64,000 nt of DNA from DASUPK01 sp963774305 (GTDB taxonomy: Bacteria > Actinomycetota > Thermoleophilia > Solirubrobacterales > 70-9): assembly GCA_963774305.1 (NCBI GenBank), contig CAVZEM010000007.1:248001-312000 (forward strand), written 5' to 3'. The notes under the pieces were generated by a model that had not been told where the DNA came from, ran no database searches, and saw only the letters and a program-made list of their open reading frames with translations. This document shows, in pieces, positions 8,305-15,660 of this stretch. The first letter of the stretch is position 1. Each line of letters begins with the position of its first letter. The position numbers were made by a program, and so were the translations under genes.

Positions 8305-8920
8305 GGGCGTCAGAGTACGGATCGCGCTCGGCGTGACCCTTGCGGTCCTTCTCCCGGCGCTCTCGGCGTCGGTGGCGGAAGCGGGATGCGGCGGCGTCGA
8401 GACCGCCAGTCCCAAGCACAAGGTCGCTCCGCGCCCCCCGCTGGCCGTGGGCGACTCCTCGATGCTGCTCGCACTCCCCGCGCTTACGCGGGTCGGCTAC
8501 AAGGTCAACGCCCGCGGCTGCCGCCAGTTCGCGGAGGGGCTGCGGCTGCTCCGGCAGACCCGGCGCCGCCACCAGCTCCCCCATCTGGTCGTTCTGGCCC
8601 TGGGGGCGGACGCGTCAATCACCGCCGGCCAGATCCAGCAGGCGAAGAAGATCCTCGGCCCGAAGCGGAAGCTGGGGCTCGTCACTCCGCGGGAGCTCGG
8701 TGGCGGGCAGTCGAACGATGCGAACGTGATCCGCAACGCGGGTCAGCGGGATCCGGAGCGCGTCAAGGTGCTCGACTGGGTCCACTTCAGCGCCGGGCAC
8801 TCGAGCTGGTTCCAGCCCGACGGCCTGCACCTCACCTTCAGCGGCGCAAAGGCATTTGCGCGGCTCCTGAAGAAGTTGATTCCCCTGGCTACGCCTCCAG
8901 GTCACAAGGGAGGGAAGTGA
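8291..8920 (+). CDS. Secreted SGNH-like protein (divergent paralogue)
   Basis: About 209 residues from GTG 8291 (MGKSTGVRVRIALGVTLAVL, a signal peptide ending SVAEAG). It keeps block I as AVGDSSMLLALPAL, the RVGYKVNARGCRQF segment and the C-terminal WFQPDGLHLTFSGAKAFARLL with the Asp/His pair, but lacks the NAYGNGG segment of its paralogues at 4112 and 8902. The start is uncertain: GTG 8291 lies 13 bases inside the proposed start of the divergent MBOAT gene, while the later GTG 8333 would give a signal peptide without basic residues. It converges on the next SGNH gene, overlapping its 3' end by 19 bases. Confidence 0.75.
   Translation: MGKSTGVRVRIALGVTLAVLLPALSASVAEAGCGGVETASPKHKVAPRPPLAVGDSSMLLALPALTRVGYKVNARGCRQFAEGLRLLRQTRRRHQLPHLVVLALGADASITAGQIQQAKKILGPKRKLGLVTPRELGGGQSNDANVIRNAGQRDPERVKVLDWVHFSAGHSSWFQPDGLHLTFSGAKAFARLLKKLIPLATPPGHKGGK
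8312..8317 (-). promoter_or_regulatory. -10 box TACTCT of the MBOAT gene
   Basis: TACTCT on the minus strand, 7 nt before GTG 8304, predicts a leaderless MBOAT-SGNH transcript. It lies inside the 5' end of the divergent gene at 8291. Confidence 0.5.
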
Positions 8921-9564
8921 CCGTTCGTCGCCAGCGGTAGCGCCTGAGCCAGGAACTGGGCGTACGCGTCGGCGCCGGTGTAGTTCGGGTGGTAGAGGTC
9001 GGGCAGGAACCAGGCGCCAGGCTTGGGTTCGGCCGCGTGGTGCGAGCGGCTGTACTTGACCCAGTCGAGGACAAAGACCCGGTGCGGATACTGCCGGGCG
9101 GCCTTGAAGAGCATGTCGGTGTCGGGGGCCGGCGGATGCCCCGTGTCGGCGTTGTATTCAGTGACCAGCCCGAGGACCCGGGAGCGCCCGAGCACGTCGA
9201 GGGCCTCGGAGATCAATCCCGAGTTGACCCCTCCGTTGCCGTAGGCGTTGATCAACACCAGATGCGGGAGGTGATGCTTCACGCGCAGCTTGCGGGCGAT
9301 GTTGACGGCCTCCCGGAAGCCGCGGCAACCGCGCGCGTTCACGGAGTAGCCGACTGCATCCAGGTTCGGAATGGGGAGCAGCATGGTCGAGTCGCCGATC
9401 GCCACCGGTGCGCGGCCCTTGGCGTTCGGGTCGATCGTCGCCTTGCCGCGATGGACCTTCTTGCAGCCGAAGTCGGGCTCTCCTGAGCCGTGGGCAGCGG
9501 CGGCGAATGCAACCGAGGCGCACAGTGCGGCTATCGCGACGGCTCCCTGGCGAACGCCGACCAT
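8902..9564 (-). CDS. Secreted SGNH hydrolase-like protein
   Basis: 220 residues with an N-terminal signal peptide (AAHGSGEPDFGC near the cleavage site). Motifs: AIGDSTMLLPIPNL (block I, Ser nucleophile), SVNARGCRGF, LVLINAYGNGGVNSG (block III-like Asn), LVTEYNADTGHPPAPDTD, and FLPDLYHPNYTGADAYAQFL (block V with Asp and His). A TAGAAT -10 box lies 9 nt before the ATG. It is the intact reference copy for the frameshifted gene at 4112-4887. Three members of this secreted family sit within 5.5 kb around an MBOAT/SGNH acylation pair, so a related role in surface-polymer acylation or deacylation is inferred. Confidence 0.82.
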   Translation of the reverse strand: MVGVRQGAVAIAALCASVAFAAAAHGSGEPDFGCKKVHRGKATIDPNAKGRAPVAIGDSTMLLPIPNLDAVGYSVNARGCRGFREAVNIARKLRVKHHLPHLVLINAYGNGGVNSGLISEALDVLGRSRVLGLVTEYNADTGHPPAPDTDMLFKAARQYPHRVFVLDWVKYSRSHHAAEPKPGAWFLPDLYHPNYTGADAYAQFLAQALPLATNGHFPPL

Positions 9565-9573
9565 CGTGGCGCG

Positions 9574-9579
9574 ATTCTA
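9574..9579 (-). promoter_or_regulatory. -10 box TAGAAT
   Basis: Near-consensus TAGAAT on the minus strand, 9 nt before the ATG at 9564; no Shine-Dalgarno sequence in between. Confidence 0.55.
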
Positions 9580-9590
9580 GACCCGGAGCC

Positions 9591-10439
9591 TCAGTTCGGA
9601 ACGACGGCGCTCTCGGCCGCGGTCGCGGCACCCCCGCCCTTGGCGCTGATGCTCTCCTCGCGGGTGAGCCGGTGCGCGAGGTAGACGGGAATGATCGAGA
9701 GGAGCACGACGATCACGGCGACAACGTTGGTGAGCGGCAGCTGCTGTCCCCGGAACAGGTTCTGGAGGATCCAGACGGGAAGGGTCTGCTGAGCACCCCC
9801 CAGGGTGAACGTGGTGACGATGATCTCGTCGAAGGAGAGCGCGAATGCAAGTAGCGCTCCGGCGACCAGAGCCGTCTGCATATTGGGCAGGGTGATGTGG
9901 CGGAAGGTCTGCCAGGTGTGGGCGCCGAGATCGGCCGAGGCCTCCTCGAGGCTGCCGGATACGCGCCTCAGCCTCGCGATCACGTTGTTGTAGACGACCA
10001 CAATGCAGAAGGTGGCATGCGCGACGATCACCGTGAACAGGCCCAGAGTCACGCCCAGCACCTGCGTGAAGGTGTCGCTCAGGGCGAGCCCGGTGACGAT
10101 GCCGGGCAGCGCGATCGGGATCACCACCAGGAACGAGACGGTCTCCCGGCCGAAGAACCGGTGCCGCGCCACCGCAAATGACGCGAGCGTGCCGAGGATG
10201 AGGGCTATGCCCGTCGCGGCCACCCCGACCTTGACGGAGGTGAAGAAGGCGCTGCGAGCGGCGTGGTCGTGAATGGCCTCGCCGAACCAGTGCGTCGTGA
10301 CGCTCTCCAGCGGCCACTTCAGGGTCGTGCCGCCGTTGAAGGCGTAGATCGCGATCACCACCAGGGGGATGTAGATGAAGGCGAGCGTGATCCCGACGCC
10401 CACGCGCAACAGGTTCTTGTACTTGGGGGAGAAGGTCAT
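9591..10439 (-). CDS. potC: Polyamine-type ABC transporter permease PotC
   Basis: 282-residue inner-membrane permease with six predicted helices, starting FIYIPLVVIAIYAF as PotC proteins do. The binding-protein-dependent transport EAA loop is visible as LEEASADLGAHTWQTFRHITLPNM, and DEIIVTTFTLGGAQQTLPVW is characteristic of PotC. It is the last gene of a four-gene minus-strand operon (potA, potD, potB, potC) and starts 4 bases after potB ends. With PotB it forms the channel for an extracytoplasmic polyamine-type substrate; putrescine or spermidine is likely, but family members also carry other cationic compounds. Confidence 0.92.
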   Translation of the reverse strand: MTFSPKYKNLLRVGVGITLAFIYIPLVVIAIYAFNGGTTLKWPLESVTTHWFGEAIHDHAARSAFFTSVKVGVAATGIALILGTLASFAVARHRFFGRETVSFLVVIPIALPGIVTGLALSDTFTQVLGVTLGLFTVIVAHATFCIVVVYNNVIARLRRVSGSLEEASADLGAHTWQTFRHITLPNMQTALVAGALLAFALSFDEIIVTTFTLGGAQQTLPVWILQNLFRGQQLPLTNVVAVIVVLLSIIPVYLAHRLTREESISAKGGGAATAAESAVVPN

Positions 10440-10443
10440 CGGC

Positions 10444-11343
10444 TCACAGGTGCTCGAAGGCGCCCAGGCGGCGCGCGGTCAAGAGGTAGGCGACCATCAC
10501 GATGATCGGCACCGTCGCGAAGGCCGAGGCCAGGGGCAGGTTGTTGGTGTGGCTGGTGAAGACGACGTTCCCGATGAACTGTGTGTCCGGCGAGACGAGC
10601 GACGGGGTGATGTAGTCCCCCAGAGTCAGCGAGAACGTGAAGATCGAGCCGGCCACCACGGCCGGGAACGAGAGCGGCAGGATCACCCTCCTAAAGGTCC
10701 GACCGGGCTTCGCCCCGAGATCCTCGGAGGCTGAGAGCAGGCTGTCGGGGATGCGCTCTAGTCCGGCGTAGATCGGCAGGATCATGTACGGCAGCCAGAG
10801 GTAGCTCTCGACGATCCAGACCGCAGTGGCGCCGAAGCCGGGCCCGTTTAGCCCGATCGGGTCCAGCGCCCAGTTGATGACTCCGTTGGCGCTCAGCATC
10901 GTCTGCCAGGCGTAGACCTTGACCAGGTAGAAGGACCAGAGCGGCATCAGCACGGCGACGACGAGGAGGCCCTTCGCCCTCGGTGACGCCACCTTCGCCA
11001 TGTAGAACGCGATCGGGAAGGCGAGCAGCGCGTCCGTGACGGTCACGGCGGAGGCGATGCCGATCGTCCGGAACGCGACCGTCCGGTAGACGTCGGTGTT
11101 CCAGAGCTCCTTGTAGTTGTCGAACGTGAAGCCCTTGATCAGCTCGCCGCTGAGGGCGTCGACGCTCCAGAAGGATGCGACCAGCAGGACCGCCAGGGAT
11201 CCCAGGTAGAGGATGACCAGCCAGGCGAGCGGCCCGGACAGCAGCGCGCCGACCTGCAGGCGGGAACGGCCATGGAAGAGGTCGGCGAGCCTGCGGCTCG
11301 CCGACCTCTTCTGCGGCGCGGCGGTTAGGCCGCCCGCTTCCAC
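10444..11343 (-). CDS. potB: Polyamine-type ABC transporter permease PotB
   Basis: 299 residues starting at GTG 11343, 13 bases after the binding-protein gene. A basic cytoplasmic N-terminus precedes six predicted membrane helices. The EAA loop reads LLSASEDLGAKPGRTFRRVILPLSFP, and SLTLGDYITPSLVSPDTQFIG matches the PotB/PotH family. It partners PotC. The N-terminal Ala/Arg-rich 30 residues are longer than in enteric PotB. Confidence 0.92.
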   Translation of the reverse strand: MEAGGLTAAPQKRSASRRLADLFHGRSRLQVGALLSGPLAWLVILYLGSLAVLLVASFWSVDALSGELIKGFTFDNYKELWNTDVYRTVAFRTIGIASAVTVTDALLAFPIAFYMAKVASPRAKGLLVVAVLMPLWSFYLVKVYAWQTMLSANGVINWALDPIGLNGPGFGATAVWIVESYLWLPYMILPIYAGLERIPDSLLSASEDLGAKPGRTFRRVILPLSFPAVVAGSIFTFSLTLGDYITPSLVSPDTQFIGNVVFTSHTNNLPLASAFATVPIIVMVAYLLTARRLGAFEHL

Positions 11344-11356
11344 AGCGCGCTAATCG

Positions 11357-12586
11357 TCAACCCTTGATCTGGGTCCATGCGGCGGACCAATCGTTGTAGT
11401 CCTTGCATGTGTCGCCGCGGTCATCGCCGCAGTCGGCCACCGGCACCTGCCAGTAGTAGACCTTCTTCCAGAAATTCGGATCCGCTGCGTGGTACTCGTC
11501 GCAGAACTTCGGATCCGCCGGAAGGTCATCGGCCTTGGCGGCCGCCGTCAACGTGGACGAGTCGCACGACTTGCTCTGTGCGGGTGCCTCACCGAAGTAC
11601 TGAGCGACCTCGGCATTCGCATCGGGCGAGACGATGAAATTCATCCACTTGTACATGCAGTTCGGATGCGCCGCGTTCTTGGCGATCATCCATGTGTCGG
11701 ACCAACCCGTCGCACCTTCGGACGGGAGGAACCCGGTGTCCGCGCCCGGCGCCTGCATCGGCTGGTTGTCGGCCAGCAGGGCGAAGTACTGGTACTGCCA
11801 CGTCGTGCCGACCACCACGTCTCCGTTGGAGAACGAGTTGATCTGCTTGAGCGCGTCGGACCAGTACTCACCGACGTTCGAGTGCTGCTGCTTGAGCAGG
11901 TCGACGGCCGCGTTGAACTGGTCGTCGTCGAGCTCGTACGGGTTCGTGATCCCCAGGTCAGGCTGGTGCGCCTTCAGGTACACGGCGGCATCCGCGATGT
12001 AGATCGGATCGTCGTACACGCTGATCTTGCCCTGGTACTTCGCTGCCTGAGCTGGATCGAGCATCACCGACCACGAGGTCGGGTTCGGCTTGACGTCATT
12101 CGAGTTCGACATCAAGAGGTCCGCACCGCGCCCGTGGGGGATCCCGTACGGGGTCCCGTCGAACGTGTTGTACGGCTGGTTCTTGAGGTCGTCGAAGATC
12201 GTCGCGTAGTTCGGCACCAGGTCCGTGTTCACCGGGGCGACGTCACCACCGGACACGAGCTTCGCTGTCGCGTTGCCCGAGGCCGAGACGCCATCCCACT
12301 GGCCGGTGCGCATCAGGTCGACCATCTCGTCCGAGGTGCCGGCCTCCTTCAACTTGATCTGGCAGCCCGTCTCCTTCTCGAAGGCGGACTTCCACGGGTC
12401 GGCGACATATCCAGGCCAGGCCACGAGGTTCAAACTCCCCTCGCCTGCCCCGACGGACTTCTGGGCGCTTCCGTTGTCGCTGCTTCCGCCTCCACCACCG
12501 CACCCGGCTATGACGAGCATGGTGGCGGCGAGCCCTCCGACGATCGCGGCGGGCAGCCAGGCGGAGCGAGCTCTGAGTCGGCTCAC
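11357..12586 (-). CDS. potD: Polyamine-type ABC transporter substrate-binding lipoprotein PotD
   Basis: The start is GTG 12586, which overlaps the potA stop as GTGA and has the ribosome binding site GAGGAGGAAGG. The first residues, MSRLRARSAWLPAAIVGGLA, lead into a lipobox (IAGC) followed by a Gly/Ser tether, as for Gram-positive binding proteins. The mature part opens SLNLVAWPGYVADPW and has PYGIPHGRGADLLM and WMIAKNAAHPNCMYKWMNF, all typical of the PotD/PotF fold. Six cysteines in the C-terminal third (CDSS, FCDEY, DCGDD, TCKDY and others) suggest disulfides. The binding-site residues cannot be assigned with certainty, so the exact polyamine is open. Confidence 0.9.
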   Translation of the reverse strand: MSRLRARSAWLPAAIVGGLAATMLVIAGCGGGGGSSDNGSAQKSVGAGEGSLNLVAWPGYVADPWKSAFEKETGCQIKLKEAGTSDEMVDLMRTGQWDGVSASGNATAKLVSGGDVAPVNTDLVPNYATIFDDLKNQPYNTFDGTPYGIPHGRGADLLMSNSNDVKPNPTSWSVMLDPAQAAKYQGKISVYDDPIYIADAAVYLKAHQPDLGITNPYELDDDQFNAAVDLLKQQHSNVGEYWSDALKQINSFSNGDVVVGTTWQYQYFALLADNQPMQAPGADTGFLPSEGATGWSDTWMIAKNAAHPNCMYKWMNFIVSPDANAEVAQYFGEAPAQSKSCDSSTLTAAAKADDLPADPKFCDEYHAADPNFWKKVYYWQVPVADCGDDRGDTCKDYNDWSAAWTQIKG

Positions 12587-13659
12587 TTTCCTTCCTCCTC
12601 TCCCTTTACGGCGACGGTCTGATCCGCTCGCCATCCAATTTTCACTTTGTGGCCGCGTTGCGCCTGGACCTCCGCGGAGGTTGTCTCCAGGTTCTGGCGG
12701 ACGATTTGAAGCTCTCCCCCCGCTTCGAGGTCGACGAGATACCGCGTGATCATCCCGGCGTAGGAGACATCCTTGATGGTCCCCTCCTCGACATGAAGTC
12801 CCTTGGGCGCCTTGCCGTTTTCGACGATCGAGATCTTTTCGGGGCGCACGGTGAAGCGCTCGCCGTCGCGCTCGAGCAGGTTGGAGACGCCGACGAAGCC
12901 GGCGACGAACGCGTTCTGCGGGCGCTCGTAGATCTCGGTCGGCGGGCCTATCTGCTCGATCCCACCCTCGTTGAAGACGGCGATGCTGTCGGACATCGTC
13001 AGCGCCTCTTCCTGGTCGTGGGTCACGTAGATGAACGTGATGCCGACCTGGCCCTGGATCGTCTTCAGCTCAACCTGCATCTGCTCGCGCAGCTTCAGGT
13101 CGAGGGCGCCGAGGGGCTCGTCGAGCAGTAGAACCTTGGGCTCGTTGACGATCGCGCGCGCGAGCGCGACGCGCTGCTGCTGGCCGCCCGAGAGCTGGTT
13201 GGGCTTGCGCCCCTCGTAGCCTCCGAGGCGCACCGTGGCGAGGGCCTCCGTCGCGCGCTTCCGGCGCTCCTGCCTGTCGACGCCCTTGACCCGCAGCCCG
13301 TAGGCGACGTTGTCGCCCACCGTCATGTGGGGGAAGAGGGCGTAGTCCTGGAAGACGGTGTTGACCGAGCGGTCGTAGGGGGGCAGCCCGGTGACGTCCT
13401 TGCCGCCAAGCTCGACCCGGCCCGTGTCGGGCTCCTCGAACCCGGCGATCATCCGCAGCGTGGTGGTCTTCCCAGAGCCGGAGGGCCCCAGGAGCGTGAA
13501 GAACTCACCTCTCTTCACCTCGAGATCGAGGTGGTGGACCGCGGCGACCTCACCGTAGTGCTTGCTCACGCCGACCAGGCGGACGTCGAAATCCTCGGCG
13601 CCGGGCGCGGCGCCGGACTCCTCCTCACTCGTCGTTGCCTGGGTCGAGGCTACGGCCAT
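12583..13659 (-). CDS. potA: Polyamine-type ABC transporter ATPase PotA
   Basis: 358-residue ATPase. Walker A GPSGSGKTT (58-66), Q-loop Gln104 (VFQDYALFP), signature LSGGQQQR (156-163), Walker B LLLDEP with Glu181, and switch His214 (VTHDQEEAL). After about residue 265 it has a C-terminal TOBE-type regulatory domain (RFTVRPEKISIV). AAAGGAG lies just before the ATG. First gene of the potADBC operon, whose four genes are spaced 13 bases or less apart. The N-terminal 24 residues are a Ser/Thr/Glu-rich extension. Confidence 0.95.
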   Translation of the reverse strand: MAVASTQATTSEEESGAAPGAEDFDVRLVGVSKHYGEVAAVHHLDLEVKRGEFFTLLGPSGSGKTTTLRMIAGFEEPDTGRVELGGKDVTGLPPYDRSVNTVFQDYALFPHMTVGDNVAYGLRVKGVDRQERRKRATEALATVRLGGYEGRKPNQLSGGQQQRVALARAIVNEPKVLLLDEPLGALDLKLREQMQVELKTIQGQVGITFIYVTHDQEEALTMSDSIAVFNEGGIEQIGPPTEIYERPQNAFVAGFVGVSNLLERDGERFTVRPEKISIVENGKAPKGLHVEEGTIKDVSYAGMITRYLVDLEAGGELQIVRQNLETTSAEVQAQRGHKVKIGWRADQTVAVKGEEEGK

Positions 13660-13807
13660 CTCCTTTGCGGGCTTCAGCGACCGGGTCGGCTGTGCGCACC
13701 GTACAACGCGCCCCGATCAGGGCATAGGTATATCCGAGCGTCGCCCTGCCTCGCGAGGACGCGATGGACAATCTTTGCGGGATGCCTTGGACATCCCGCC
13801 TTCGACG

Positions 13808-13918
13808 TAGCGGCCACCAGGCCGCTGCACCCAGGAGCGAAGGGCGCAAGCCCGAAGCGACTTATGACGGTGCGGCCGCTTGTGGCCGCGACTTTATGGC
13901 GAAGCCGTCCCTAGTAGC
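13808..13918 (+). repeat. Intergenic structured repeat, copy B
   Basis: Second copy of the element at 5741-5847. It has the same three hairpins in the same order: AGCGGCC-ACCA-GGCCGCT (13809-13826), GGGC-GCAA-GCCC, and GCGGCC-GCTTGT-GGCCGC (13872-13889), the last flanked by GCGACTTATGACGG and GCGACTTTATGGCG. It lies between the potA start and the NlpC/P60-like gene whose stop is at 13924. Just beyond it is a tandem duplication of CTAGTAGCCCGGG (13911-13936) that includes that stop codon. The rest of 13660-13807 shows no other feature. Confidence 0.7.
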
Positions 13919-13923
13919 CCGGG

Positions 13924-14511
13924 CTAGTAGCCCGGGTAGAACTTGGCGGTATAGCCGCGCGCCTTGCGCTTCGTCGCGCGCCAGCGCGGGCCCGAGCCCT
14001 GGTTCAGTCGCTCGCCGACCGCGGAGGTGTCGAACCGCAGTCCGGCGACCACCATGTAGGCGTGGCTCGCGTTCGCGTAGACCGTGATCCAGCGGCCCTT
14101 GCCCGGCACGCCCCAGCTCGCCGCCAGCGGCCCGGAGGGCATCGGGCTGGCCAGGAAGCCGGCGGCGTGCAGCACGTAGCTCACCGCGCCCGAACAGTCA
14201 TAGCCGGTGTCCGTGAAGGAGCGATGACCGCCGCCCCAGTGGTAGGGGTAGGTGTGGATCGCGTTCCCCGCGGCGATCGCCGCCTGGATGTTGGCGGGCG
14301 CGTCCGCGGGCGCCACGGCCGTGCCGTCCTTGCGCAGCGTCGCGCGGCCGGGAGGGCCGACGGGCGCCGCGGGATCGGTCGAAGTCGTGGTGCCGCCGGG
14401 CGGGCCGGACCCGCCGGTCTGGGCGGCCGCGGGCACTGCCGCAGCCAGCAGACAAATCGCTGTGACCCCCGCCACTGCGAGGCGACGCTTCAAGCTAAGT
14501 GTGTCTCGCAT
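13924..14511 (-). CDS. Secreted NlpC/P60-like protein 1 (under a c-di-AMP riboswitch)
   Basis: 195 residues from ATG 14511 with AAAGGAG upstream. Signal peptide to about residue 30 (AVPAAAQ), a Thr/Pro/Gly linker, then a compact NlpC/P60-like domain with GYDCSGAVSYVLHAAGFL (Cys106) and YANASHAYMVVAGLRFDTS (His150). The HWGGGHRSF segment before the Cys is shared by all three paralogues. Likely a cell-wall peptidase or amidase acting outside the membrane. The 5' leader holds a c-di-AMP riboswitch, as for resuscitation-promoting and cell-wall hydrolase genes in other actinobacteria. The stop codon lies in a 13-bp tandem duplication. Confidence 0.85.
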   Translation of the reverse strand: MRDTLSLKRRLAVAGVTAICLLAAAVPAAAQTGGSGPPGGTTTSTDPAAPVGPPGRATLRKDGTAVAPADAPANIQAAIAAGNAIHTYPYHWGGGHRSFTDTGYDCSGAVSYVLHAAGFLASPMPSGPLAASWGVPGKGRWITVYANASHAYMVVAGLRFDTSAVGERLNQGSGPRWRATKRKARGYTAKFYPGY

Positions 14512-14530
14512 CAACAGTTCTCCTTTGCAG

Positions 14531-14659
14531 GCCTGCGGGGTTAGCTGACGGGCTGGCGCTTGAGGAGCCTGCGCCCCCACCCTTCGACTGCGGTGGGTTA
14601 GCCCCAGAACTTGGTTCCCCCGCTCCCATCACCACTTGGGGATGGGACTCGGCGTAACT
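14531..14659 (-). ncRNA. c-di-AMP riboswitch (ydaO-yuaA class), copy 1
   Basis: Read on the minus strand, the leader has the conserved blocks of the ydaO class in order: CGCCGAGTCCC, GAGCGGGGGAACCAAG, CTGGGGCTAACCCACCG, and the 3' block CCCGTCAGCTAACCCCGCAGGC. The ribosome binding site AAAGGAG begins just after the last block, and the NlpC/P60-like ATG follows at 14511. In known cases c-di-AMP binding turns expression off. Confidence 0.88.
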
Positions 14660-14667
14660 GGCGTGGG

Positions 14668-14697
14668 ACCTTACCAAACGTGAAAGAACCTTTGCAA
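14668..14697 (-). promoter_or_regulatory. Promoter upstream of riboswitch 1
   Basis: On the minus strand TTGCAA (14697-14692) and TAAGGT (14673-14668) are separated by 18 bases; transcription would start just before the riboswitch. The surrounding sequence is noticeably more AT-rich than the window average, and a CGTG-ATTT-CACG palindrome (14714-14725) lies just upstream. Confidence 0.55.
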
Positions 14698-14778
14698 TCG
14701 ACAACCGTTTGCTCGTGATTTCACGCACGATCTTTGGATTCGACGCCTGCGAGGCAGGCTCCTCCCCCTCGCGGACAC

Positions 14779-14822
14779 CAAAAAGAAGGAAGCGCCGCGC
14801 CGCCCGGGAGAGGCGACGCGGC
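14779..14822 (-). terminator. Intrinsic terminator after NlpC/P60-like gene 2
   Basis: Read on the minus strand, GCCGCGTCGCC (14822-14812) pairs with GGCGGCGCGGC (14804-14794), with one mismatch, then a pyrimidine-rich stretch ends in TTTTT (14783-14779). It lies about 50 bases downstream of the stop at 14870 and would separate that gene from the next promoter. Confidence 0.65.
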
Positions 14823-14869
14823 TTACCTAGGGGAGGAGAGATGGCCTCGAGGAGGCCGCCCGAGGGCGG

Positions 14870-15439
14870 CTAGAGGCCTGGGGAGAAGCGTGTCGAGTAG
14901 CCGGTGGCGGCCCGCATGTTGAAGCGCCAGCGCGGACCCGAGCCCTGGTTGAGGGACTCGCCGGCCCCCGAGGTGTCGAACCGGAGCCCGGCGACCGTCA
15001 TCCAGGCGTGAGTCCGGTTGGCGTAGACCGTGATCCAGGAGCCGATGCCGGGGACGCCCCACGCCATCAGCGGACCGGAGGCCTCGGGGCTGCGGAGCAG
15101 TCCCGCGGCGTGCAGCACGTAGCTGACCGCGCCGGAGCAGTCGTAGCCCTTCGACTTGAAGCTGCGGTGTCCGCCGCCCCAGATGTAGGGGCGGGTGTGA
15201 ATCCTGTTGGCTGCGGCGATCGCCTTCCGCACCTGCGTGGGGGCGTTCGCCGGGGCGATGGCGGTGCCATCGGACTGGATCCGAGCGGATCCCGTCGGGG
15301 CCGTCGACGTGGTGACGCTGCCGGGCGAGCCCGTCCCGCCCGTCTGGGCCATCGCCGGAACCGCAGCGACGAGTGAGGCGACCAACAGCAGCCCTGCCAA
15401 TGCCAGTTTTCGACCTCTGCTGAGAGTATGTGACCGCAA
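14870..15439 (-). CDS. Secreted NlpC/P60-like protein 2 (under a c-di-AMP riboswitch)
   Basis: 189 residues from TTG 15439, preceded by AAGGAG. Signal peptide MRSHTLSRGRKLALAGLLLV through AVPAMAQ, a Gly/Ser/Thr linker, then IWGGGHRSF, GYDCSGAVSYVLHAAGLL (catalytic Cys) and ITVYANRTHAWMTVAGLRFDTS (His). Close paralogue of the genes on both sides. Its promoter has an operator-like palindrome at -35 and its leader a second ydaO-class riboswitch. Probably exported and acting on peptidoglycan. Confidence 0.85.
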   Translation of the reverse strand: MRSHTLSRGRKLALAGLLLVASLVAAVPAMAQTGGTGSPGSVTTSTAPTGSARIQSDGTAIAPANAPTQVRKAIAAANRIHTRPYIWGGGHRSFKSKGYDCSGAVSYVLHAAGLLRSPEASGPLMAWGVPGIGSWITVYANRTHAWMTVAGLRFDTSGAGESLNQGSGPRWRFNMRAATGYSTRFSPGL

Positions 15440-15453
15440 ACCGTTCTCCTTCG

Positions 15454-15582
15454 TCGGCCTACGGGGTTAGCTGACGGGCTGCCGCTAAAGGAGCTTGCGG
15501 CTCCACCTGGAGGTGGATTCGCCCCAACTGCTTGGTTCCCCCGCTCTCGGCCCGCCTTGGCGGGGTCGAGATTCGGCGTTTG
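15454..15582 (-). ncRNA. c-di-AMP riboswitch (ydaO-yuaA class), copy 2
   Basis: On the minus strand: CGCCGAATCTCG, GAGCGGGGGAACCAAG, TTGGGGCGAATCCACC, then CCCGTCAGCTAACCCCGTAGGC. All conserved blocks are present, in the same order as in copy 1 but with different connecting stems, so it is an independent functional copy rather than a recent duplication artefact. Confidence 0.88.
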
Positions 15583-15593
15583 GTTCGCGAGGC

Positions 15594-15632
15594 AGCGTAG
15601 CAGGGTCAACCAGACCGTGAGCAGGTGCTCAC
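15594..15632 (-). promoter_or_regulatory. Promoter with palindromic operator at -35 (NlpC/P60-like gene 2)
   Basis: TACGCT (minus strand 15599-15594) is a TANNNT -10 box. Seventeen bases upstream the -35 position is occupied by the palindrome GTGAGC-AGGT-GCTCAC (15617-15632), followed on the plus strand by AGAACCAGCG. A near-identical arrangement precedes NlpC/P60-like gene 3. Confidence 0.55.
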
Positions 15633-15660
15633 AGAACCAGCGGAATTACCGAGAATTCGA

